Shown: one piece after another, positions 57,832 to 64,000 of the stretch
Layout of the letters: each line of letters opens with the position of its first letter
How positions within the stretch are numbered: the first letter of the stretch is position 1
Assembly: GCF_004684095.1 (NCBI RefSeq)
Contig: NZ_SRII01000016.1
Coordinates: forward strand, 1-64,000
DNA length: 64,000 nucleotides
From: Hymenobacter sp. UV11
Lineage (GTDB): Bacteria; Bacteroidota; Bacteroidia; Cytophagales; Hymenobacteraceae
Direction of reading: 5' to 3'
Made by a program: the position numbers and the translations under genes
The notes under the pieces: generated by a model
Database searches by the model: none
What the model saw: only the letters and a program-made list of their open reading frames with translations
What the model was told of the DNA's origin: nothing

Positions 57832-59748
57832 TTAAAACCGCCACCGCACAAAGGCCTCGATGGCTTCGTACTCGACCAGGCCCAGCTGGTCGTAGAGCTT
57901 GGCCGTAGCGTGGTTACGGTCTTCGGAGCGCTGCCAGAACTCGCGCTTGTCGTTGCCCGGAAACACGGCGCTGTCTTTCTGGCTCTGGTGCTTAAAAATG
58001 GCCTTGCGCTTGCGCATCAGTTCCTCAGGGCTGATGGGCACGGCCATCTCGATTTCCTCCACGTCCCACTCCTGCCAGGCCCCGCGATACAGCCAGAGGT
58101 AGCAGTCATTCACCCATTCTTCCTGCCCCTTGAGGCGGGCCAGGGCGGCAAAAATGGCGTCGAGGCACACCCGGTGCGTGCCGTGCGGGTCGCGCAGGTC
58201 ACCGGCCGCAAAAATCTGTTGCGGCTTGATTTCTTGTAGAATCGCCACCGTTTCCTCGATGTCGGCCTCGCCCAGCGGCTTCTTTTTCACCTGGCCGGTT
58301 TCATAAAACGGCAGGTTCATAAAGTGCACGTTTGCCTCCTTCACGCCGCAGAAGCGGCAGGCAGCCTCCGCTTCACCCTTGCGAATCAGGGCTTTAATCT
58401 CCTGCACCAGCGGGCTATCTTCCTCGCCCAGCTTCTTGCGCTTCAGAAACTCAACTACTTCGGCGTGCTCCTGCCGCATGGCGCCCACCCCCAGGTTGCG
58501 CTTCTCGGCAAAGTCGAGCGCAAAATCCGCGAAGCGCCGCGCGTCGTCGTCAAACACGGCGATGTTGCCCGAGGTCTGGTAGGCCACGTGCACGTCGTGG
58601 CCCTGGTCCACGAGGCGCAGCAGCGTGCCGCCCATCGAAATCACGTCATCGTCGGGGTGCGGCGAGAAGATGAGCGACCGCTTCAGGGCCGGCACCGCCC
58701 GCTCGGGCCGCTGGGTGTCGTTCGAGTTGGGCTTACCCCCCGGCCAGCCCGTGATGGTGCGCTGGATGGTGTTGAATATCTTCAGGTTAAGCGTGTAGGC
58801 GTTGCCGGCTTCCACTAGCAGGTCGCTGAGGCTGCCGTCCTTGTAGTCCTCGTCGGTGAGCTTGAGAATGGGCTTTTTGGTGCGGAGGCTGAGCCAGACC
58901 ACCGCCCGCCGAATCAGGCGGTCGTTCCAGGCGCACATGCCCACCAGCCACGGGCTCTTGATGCGCGTCAGCTCCGAAGCCGCCCACTGGTCTACTACTA
59001 CCTGCACCTGCGGGTGCTGCTGCAGGAAGGACGCCGGTATTTCGTCCGAAATGGACCCTTCGACCGTCTCTTTCAGTATTTTAGCCTTGCCCTCGCCCCA
59101 GGCCAGCAAGATGATTTTGCGGGCCTTCATAATGGTCCCTACCCCCATCGTGAGGGCCCGCAGCGGCACGTACTCCTCCTTGATGAAGTCTTTGGCCGCG
59201 TCCGTAATCGTGAGCGGGTCCAGCTTCACCAGCCGGGTTGCCGAGCTGCTCGACGAGCCCGGCTCGTTGAAGCCAATGTGCCCCGTGCGCCCGATGCCCA
59301 GCAGCTGCAAGTCGAGCCCGCCGCTCGCCTCAATCTGCTTTTCGTAGTCCCAGCAGTAGGCTTTCACCTGCTCGATGGGCAGCGTGCCGTCGGGGATATG
59401 CACGTTTTCGGGCAGGATATCGACGTGGTCGAACAGCTGCTCGTGCATGAAGTACACGTAGCTCTGCAGCTCGTCGGGCTGCATGGGGTAGTACTCGTCG
59501 AGGTTGAACGTCACGACGTTGCGGAAGCTCAGCCCTTCTTCGCGGTGCAGCCGCACCAGCTCCTGGTACACGCCAATGGGCGACGAGCCGGTGGCCAGGC
59601 CCAGCACGGCCTGCTTGCCCTTGTGCTGCTTGTGGCGAATGAGCTCGGCAATGTCGCGGGCCACGCGGATGGCCCCTTCCCCGGCTTGCTCAAAGATGGT
59701 TACCGGCAGCTTTTCAAAGGTGGTTTCGGGGTAGTTCAAAACTTCCAT
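57832..59748 (-). CDS. glucosamine-6-phosphate deaminase-like / LmbE fusion
   Basis: 638 residues, cytoplasmic. N-terminal NagB-type domain about 1-270 (LGLATGSSPIGVYQELVRL, FNLDEYYPM, LLGIGRTGHIGFNEPGS with catalytic Asp/His/Glu positions). Linker, then an LmbE/PIG-L deacetylase domain about 355-600 (FSPHPDDDVISMGG with zinc ligands His-Asp-Asp, DPHGTHRVCLDAIFA with the third ligand). Fusions of this shape occur in Bacteroidota. The C-terminal domain may deacetylate GlcNAc-6-phosphate and so replace NagA, which is absent here; that is inference. Confidence 0.92.
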   Translation of the reverse strand: MEVLNYPETTFEKLPVTIFEQAGEGAIRVARDIAELIRHKQHKGKQAVLGLATGSSPIGVYQELVRLHREEGLSFRNVVTFNLDEYYPMQPDELQSYVYFMHEQLFDHVDILPENVHIPDGTLPIEQVKAYCWDYEKQIEASGGLDLQLLGIGRTGHIGFNEPGSSSSSATRLVKLDPLTITDAAKDFIKEEYVPLRALTMGVGTIMKARKIILLAWGEGKAKILKETVEGSISDEIPASFLQQHPQVQVVVDQWAASELTRIKSPWLVGMCAWNDRLIRRAVVWLSLRTKKPILKLTDEDYKDGSLSDLLVEAGNAYTLNLKIFNTIQRTITGWPGGKPNSNDTQRPERAVPALKRSLIFSPHPDDDVISMGGTLLRLVDQGHDVHVAYQTSGNIAVFDDDARRFADFALDFAEKRNLGVGAMRQEHAEVVEFLKRKKLGEEDSPLVQEIKALIRKGEAEAACRFCGVKEANVHFMNLPFYETGQVKKKPLGEADIEETVAILQEIKPQQIFAAGDLRDPHGTHRVCLDAIFAALARLKGQEEWVNDCYLWLYRGAWQEWDVEEIEMAVPISPEELMRKRKAIFKHQSQKDSAVFPGNDKREFWQRSEDRNHATAKLYDQLGLVEYEAIEAFVRWRF

Positions 59749-59950
59749 AGCTAGGCTTGAAGGTGAAGAGGTAAGAAATTTAGAAATTAAACCAAAGCGA
59801 AGAGAGTAGCTACTTGATTAGCTACAATTTACCTGAACCAGCCAGCCGCTGGCAATGCCGCCGCCACCCCTATCCCGCACGACTACCGCCGCAGCCATCA
59901 CCAATGCCAGAAAGTAGGATTATTTTAGCAGGGTTCTTTTAATCGCGAAC

Positions 59951-59981
59951 CAAACATAGGCAACCGCCCAACACAATGCAA
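59951..59981 (-). promoter_or_regulatory. nagB-like gene promoter
   Basis: Minus strand: TTG (59979-59981), 20-nt spacer, TATGTTTG (59951-59958). Exact consensus match. About 195 nt of leader precede the start codon. Confidence 0.75.
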
Positions 59982-59999
59982 GTACCCCCACTAAAATAT

Positions 60000-60045
60000 G
60001 TGTGCGCACACGCAGAAATAATGCCCTGGTGTGTGCGCACACGCA
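60000..60045. promoter_or_regulatory. operator pair upstream of the nagB-like gene
   Basis: Two perfect palindromes gtgtgcgcacac at 60000-60011 and 60031-60042, each followed by GCA, 31 bp apart. Eighteen bases separate the first from the -33 element, as at susC. Confidence 0.85.
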
Positions 60046-60379
60046 AGAAAATATTTTCAGGCTAACGTAGATTTAAATTTCCTTGCTTGGTATAACGATG
60101 ACAAGACGGCTTGCATCACTAGCCCAACTGCTGGCTGAAATAGCAGCAAACCAGGTACGCGGGTTGTCGCGCCAGCATCCCGCGTTGTTCCTTTTTGGCT
60201 GGCACCAGGCCGTGCAGTGGGGGTAGGGTGCCGGCCAACTGACTAATAACGAACTACCGGCAAGCAGAGCGGCCTTTCGCCCCAATCGCGTTAAAATTCA
60301 ATAAGCAAGCCGCCGCAGCGCTTAGCAGCTAGGTACTTGCGCGGGGCGGGCTAAGTTCCTACCCTGTTTCTTTCAGTCA

Positions 60380-60387
60380 TACCTTTG
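60380..60387 (+). promoter_or_regulatory. possible -7 element of the lacI-type gene
   Basis: TACCTTTG fits TAnnTTTG, 43 bp before the ATG at 60431. The -33 region is weak (TTC rather than TTG). Confidence 0.45.
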
Positions 60388-60430
60388 CCGCACACTATTT
60401 ACAGAAAGCGGGCCGGCGCAACGCACACTT

Positions 60431-61519
60431 ATGGATAAAAATGCAGTGCGCATTAAGGATATAGCGGCGAAGGCTAACGTGTCGGTGGGAACCGTCGACC
60501 GCGTGCTGCACAATCGGGGGCGGGTATCGGAGGAGGTGCGTCAGAAAGTGCTGGCCATGATGCAGGAGCTTAACTACGAGCCCAATATGATTGCGCGCAC
60601 GCTAGGCTCGAACCGCACCTACCAGCTGGCCACCCTGCAGCCCGACCACACCCTCGACCCCTACTGGCAGGCGCCCTGGGACGGCATCGAAAAGGCGGCC
60701 CGCGAGCTCAAGCAGTACGGCATCAACCTCACTTCCTACCCCTACAGCCTCACCGAGGTCGACTCTTTTATGGCGCAGGCCGAGGCGGCCACGCAGGCCC
60801 AGCCCGATGGCATTCTGATTGCGCCGCTGTTTTACCGCGAGTCGCTGGCCTTTTTTGCGCGCTGGCAGCAGCAGGGCATCCCGTTCGTACTCTTCAACAC
60901 CTACATTGCCGAGCTGCCCGCGCTGAGCTACGTGGGCCAGGACTCGTACCAGAGCGGCTACCTGGCGGGCAAGTTGGTGCAGGTGGGGCAGCCACTATCG
61001 AGCACGTTTCTGATTGCGCACATTGCCGAAGACCTGACCAACTCGTTGCATATCACGCAGAAGGAGCGGGGGTTTCGCGACTACTTTGCCCAGCTGGCGG
61101 CGGCCCAGGAGGCCCTACCCCCCGACGAGCGCGCCCCCGGCGCCTATACCATCCTCAGCGTCGAGCTGCCTAATCCCGCCGAGCCGTCGTTTGCGCGGCA
61201 GCTCGACCGGCTGCTGGACGAAGAGCCGCAGCTGCGCGGCATTTTTGTGAGCACGTCGAAAGCCTACGAAATCGCGCCCTACCTGCAAGCCTACCGGCGC
61301 GAGGAGATTCGGCTGGTGGGCTACGACCTGCTGGAGCGCAATATTCACTTCCTGCGTGAGGGCGTCATTGATTTTCTCATCAACCAAAACCCGAAGAAAC
61401 AGGGCTATCGCGGCCTCTATGCGCTGGCCGACCTACTGGTTTTTAAGAAGGAAGTGGCGCCGCTCAAGTACCTGCCGCTGGACATTATTACCAAGGAAAA
61501 CCTGCAATATTATTTGTAG
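60431..61519 (+). CDS. LacI-family transcriptional regulator
   Basis: 362 residues. N-terminal LacI HTH (IKDIAAKANVSVGTVDRVLHN, hinge near 45-60 with NYEPNMIARTLGS) and a periplasmic-binding-protein-like sensor domain about 60-350. VGTVDRVLHNRGRV is the variant of AATVSRVLN seen in sugar-sensing LacI relatives of Bacteroidota. Divergent from the nagB-like operon, with two CG-centred palindromes in the shared region; these are the likely operators. Ligand unknown, probably an amino sugar or its phosphate. Confidence 0.9.
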   Translation: MDKNAVRIKDIAAKANVSVGTVDRVLHNRGRVSEEVRQKVLAMMQELNYEPNMIARTLGSNRTYQLATLQPDHTLDPYWQAPWDGIEKAARELKQYGINLTSYPYSLTEVDSFMAQAEAATQAQPDGILIAPLFYRESLAFFARWQQQGIPFVLFNTYIAELPALSYVGQDSYQSGYLAGKLVQVGQPLSSTFLIAHIAEDLTNSLHITQKERGFRDYFAQLAAAQEALPPDERAPGAYTILSVELPNPAEPSFARQLDRLLDEEPQLRGIFVSTSKAYEIAPYLQAYRREEIRLVGYDLLERNIHFLREGVIDFLINQNPKKQGYRGLYALADLLVFKKEVAPLKYLPLDIITKENLQYYL

Positions 61520-61564
61520 CGGTGCGCCCGGCAAGAGCGAGGCCGAAAGGCAGGGCAAACGCCT

Positions 61565-61578
61565 GAAGATTAATCTTC
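61565..61578. terminator. short palindrome between two convergent regulator genes
   Basis: gaagattaatcttc is a perfect 14-bp palindrome 45 bp after the first LacI-type gene and 69 bp after the second one (minus strand). Could be a weak bidirectional terminator. Confidence 0.35.
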
Positions 61579-61646
61579 TACTACCCAAAATAACGGGGTA
61601 GAGTACATCTGGACTAAACTTTTAACCAAGGCCGCTTTTGGAGGCC

Positions 61647-62690
61647 CTACCCCTCGTTCGATGACTGGCCTCTCGACCGGATGGAAGATGAGCGCACCAC
61701 TAGCTGCGGCGCTAGCTGCAGCTGCACAATGCGCCCAGTTTCGGCGCGGCTTTCCAAGGCGCTGAGCAGCGTGTTGATAATATCTTCGGCCATCGCTTCT
61801 ATCGGTTGCGCCACTACGGTGATGGGGGGGGAGTAGAGCCGAAACAGGTCGTTATCGTCGAAGGAAACCACCGCAACCTGCTCGGGAATACGCTTACCCA
61901 GCCGGGTAAGCGCTTCCAGGCCGTATACCCCGAGGTAGTTGGTCGCAAATAGCACCGCATCGCAGGCTGGCTGCACCTGAAAGAACAGTTGGAGTTCGTG
62001 CACAATTTGCTCATGCTCTTGTGGCAACGCGATTTCGTGCACCAACTCGGGTAGCTGGTGTTCGCGCAGGGCCTGCGCGTAGCCCTGCTGCCGGGCCGCC
62101 ATTTGGGTCTGCTCCGAGTGCGCCATGACCAGCGCAATGCGCCTAAACCCTTGCCCTAGCAGGTGCTGGGTAGCCTCATACATGCCGCTGGCGCTATCGA
62201 CCACCACGGCATTGGTAAGCACACCGGGCAGCAGGCGGTCGAACAGCACGAGGGCCTTGCCCCGGCGCACCAGCGCGCTCACCTCGTCCTCTACCCCGTT
62301 GGGGAGGGCCAGGATGTAGCCATCGACGTGCCGCTCCTGAAACATCGTTAGCAGGTCGAGGGCCTTGGCCGTGTCGTTGTTGGTGCTGCAGTAAATAATG
62401 CGGTAGCCCCTCGCCAGGGCCTTTTTCTCAATCAGGGCAGCTACCGTAGCGAAGAAGGGGTTGGCAATGTCTTCTACCATCAAGCCGATTACGTGCGTTT
62501 TGCCAGTGCGCAGGCTCTTGGCCAGCTGGTTGGGCTTGTAGCCCACTTCTTCCACGTACTTCAATACCCGCTCGGCCAGGGTGTCGCTGATGCGCTTTTC
62601 CTTGGCTTTGCCATTGAGCACCAGCGATACCGTGGCGATAGACACGTCGAGGTGCTTGGCAATGTCGTGAATGAGGATTTTCTTTTTCAA
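61647..62690 (-). CDS. second LacI-family transcriptional regulator
   Basis: 347 residues from TTG 62690; no ATG exists between the in-frame upstream stop and the HTH. HTH IHDIAKHLDVSIATVSLVLNG, hinge KPNQLAKSLRTGKTHVIGL, sensor domain with GLMVEDIANPFFATVAALIE and VVSFDDNDLFRLYSPPITVV, all typical of carbohydrate LacI regulators. It follows the GH92 gene by 44 bp on the same strand and may be cotranscribed with it. Confidence 0.88.
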   Translation of the reverse strand: MKKKILIHDIAKHLDVSIATVSLVLNGKAKEKRISDTLAERVLKYVEEVGYKPNQLAKSLRTGKTHVIGLMVEDIANPFFATVAALIEKKALARGYRIIYCSTNNDTAKALDLLTMFQERHVDGYILALPNGVEDEVSALVRRGKALVLFDRLLPGVLTNAVVVDSASGMYEATQHLLGQGFRRIALVMAHSEQTQMAARQQGYAQALREHQLPELVHEIALPQEHEQIVHELQLFFQVQPACDAVLFATNYLGVYGLEALTRLGKRIPEQVAVVSFDDNDLFRLYSPPITVVAQPIEAMAEDIINTLLSALESRAETGRIVQLQLAPQLVVRSSSIRSRGQSSNEG

Positions 62691-62734
62691 CTCCAGATTG
62701 GTTTGCGGCGCGGGACTAGACTTACGAATTCGGG

Positions 62735-64000
62735 CTACTTATATACTTCCAACGGGCGGTTGGCCGCCGCGGCCCCAAACGTGCGGTTGGGTTGCGGGCC
62801 CATCATGAGCTGCAGCGTACCGCCGGCCACGATGTCGCGGTGCAGCAGGTAGCTGTTGGGGTAGGGCTTGCCATTGAGCTTAGCTGATTGAATATAAATG
62901 TTTTGCGGGCCATTGTTTTGCACATCGACCACAAACGACTTGCCCTGCGGCAGCTGAATGGTAGCCTTATCCACCATGGGGCTGCCCAGCACGTAGGCTC
63001 CACTGCTGGGGCTAACGGGGTAGAAGCCCAGCGCCGATAGGATGTACCAGGCCGACATCTGCCCGCAATCCTCGTTGCCGCTGATGCCGTCGGGTTTGTC
63101 AAGGTACATCTCATGCAGCACCTGCCGCACTTTCTCGGCGGTTTTCCACTGCTGGCCAGCGTAGGCGTAGAGGTAGGTGGTGGCGTGGCCGGGCTCGTTG
63201 CCGTGGGCATACATGCCAATGAGGCCCGAAATATCGGGGGAGGCGCTCTCGCCCAAGCTCCCCTGCACAATGAATAGGCTATCCAGCTTTTGGGTAAAAG
63301 CCGCGTCGCTGCCAAATAGCTTTATCAGCCCCGGCACGTCGTGGGGCACCAGCCAGGTGTACTGCCAGGCGTTGCCCTCCGTGTAGTTGTTTTGGCGGTG
63401 AATGGACTGGATGGGGTCGAAGGGCAGTTGGAACTTGCCTTCCGTGGTGAGGCCGCGCATAAAGCGGGTGTGGGGGTCAAAATACTTCTGGTAGTACTTG
63501 GCGCGCTTGCTATAGTTCTCATAATCTGCCTTCTCACCCAGCTTCTTGGCTACCTGCGCAATGCTCCAGTCATCGATGGCGTACTCCATCGCCTTCGCTA
63601 CCGATTCACTTTCCTTATCGGCCGGAATAAAGCCGAGCGTTTTTACGTACTGCACGCCTTGGTCATCGCGGGTGCTCGAGGTTTTCATCTGCACCAGCAG
63701 CTCGCGGCCATTGAGGCCGGGCGTGCCCTTGAGGTAAGCTTCGGCCAAGGCCGGCACGGCGCTGTAGCCCACCATGCAATTGGTTTCGGAGCCCATGAGG
63801 GGCCAAATGGGTAGCTTGCCTTGCTGCCGGCCAATAGCCAACATGCTTTGCATCATGTCATTAACGCGCTCGGGCTGGGCCAGGGTAAACAGCGACTGCT
63901 CGGTGCGGTACGTATCCCAGAGTGAGAAGGTAGTATAGTTCTGAAACGGCGCCTTCGGGTACACTTTCTTGTCGGTGCCGCGGTAGTCGCGGTTGGCATC
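62735..64000 (-). CDS. GH92 alpha-mannosidase, C-terminal part (cut by window edge)
   Basis: At least 420 residues; the frame is open to the right edge, so the N-terminal beta-sandwich and the start lie outside. The GH92 barrel is clear: TTFSLWDTYRTEQSL, LPIWPLMGSETNCMVGYSA, the HGNEPGHATTYLY motif with the general acid Glu, and GNEDCGQMSAWYILSALGFYPV near the C-terminus. Family GH92 removes alpha-mannose from N-glycans in a Ca2+-dependent inverting reaction. With GH18 and GH20 nearby it suggests N-glycan use. Confidence 0.92.
   Translation of the reverse strand, partial: DANRDYRGTDKKVYPKAPFQNYTTFSLWDTYRTEQSLFTLAQPERVNDMMQSMLAIGRQQGKLPIWPLMGSETNCMVGYSAVPALAEAYLKGTPGLNGRELLVQMKTSSTRDDQGVQYVKTLGFIPADKESESVAKAMEYAIDDWSIAQVAKKLGEKADYENYSKRAKYYQKYFDPHTRFMRGLTTEGKFQLPFDPIQSIHRQNNYTEGNAWQYTWLVPHDVPGLIKLFGSDAAFTQKLDSLFIVQGSLGESASPDISGLIGMYAHGNEPGHATTYLYAYAGQQWKTAEKVRQVLHEMYLDKPDGISGNEDCGQMSAWYILSALGFYPVSPSSGAYVLGSPMVDKATIQLPQGKSFVVDVQNNGPQNIYIQSAKLNGKPYPNSYLLHRDIVAGGTLQLMMGPQPNRTFGAAAANRPLEVYK

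Larger units (their letters stand above)
59749..60430. other. divergent regulatory region between nagB and lacI-type gene
   Basis: 680 bp with no credible gene (an open frame at 60073-60285 has no protein character). Contains the nagB promoter, two operators and a promoter-like element for the regulator gene. Confidence 0.6.

Noticed and set aside
55356-60045. operator palindromes as CRP boxes
   Set aside because: TGTG...CACA resembles half-sites of CRP, but the spacing is shorter than TGTGA-N6-TCACA and the centre is CG, which fits LacI-type operators better; not fully excluded.
60073-60285. 70-codon minus-strand frame
   Set aside because: Lies in the regulatory region, no protein-like features.

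Overview
The window reads as a Cytophagales bacterium of the Hymenobacter type (Bacteroidota). Evidence: high G+C coding DNA, SusC/SusD pairs, dense family-43 glycosidases, TTG-N19/20-TAnnTTTG promoters, a REC-CRP regulator family and cation-transport genes of this lineage, and little visible Shine-Dalgarno. It carries an iteron-controlled replication initiator, parA and a small parA partner, so the DNA is either a large plasmid or a chromosome with an integrated plasmid; the window alone cannot decide.

Layout. 1-8.1 kb: acyl-CoA dehydrogenase and a signalling cluster (PAS histidine kinase, single-domain receiver, multi-PAS kinase whose acceptor His is Tyr, CheB-like methylesterase). 8.4-12.3 kb: small proteins, an AT-rich DUF2147 gene, a frameshifted REC-CRP regulator, an OmpA lipoprotein. 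12.4-15 kb: an intact Na+/H+ antiporter between a DUF2254 pseudogene and a P-type ATPase fragment. 15-18.3 kb: about 1.6 kb of strongly pyrimidine-rich DNA without credible genes, then a decayed helicase gene. 18.3-22.1 kb: plasmid maintenance module (repeat field, parA, partner, iterons, rep). 22.3-23.5 kb: IS3 remnant.

23.5-47.1 kb: a long minus-strand locus for decorated xylan (glucuronoarabinoxylan): GH39, GH67, GH43, GH95, CE1-CE1 esterase, GH43-CBM6, GH43, GH8, GH43, tandem GH43 and GH29. Together these would remove esters, glucuronic acid, arabinose, galactose/fucose and then shorten xylo-oligosaccharides. Its outer-membrane uptake system is broken: a second IS3 remnant has replaced the 5' end of susD, making a transposase-SusD chimera, and no susC remains. 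No endo-xylanase and no hybrid two-component regulator are seen.

47.2-64 kb: DUF1080 protein, then an apparently intact amino-sugar (chitin or N-glycan) system: GH20, SusD, SusC, GH18, sugar permease, NagB-LmbE fusion, a divergent LacI regulator, a second LacI regulator and a GH92 mannosidase cut by the right edge. The susC and nagB promoters share a pair of TGTGTGCGCACACGCA-like palindromes 31 bp apart, each placed 18 bp upstream of the -33 element. This is the clearest regulatory signal in the window and suggests one regulator controls both units.
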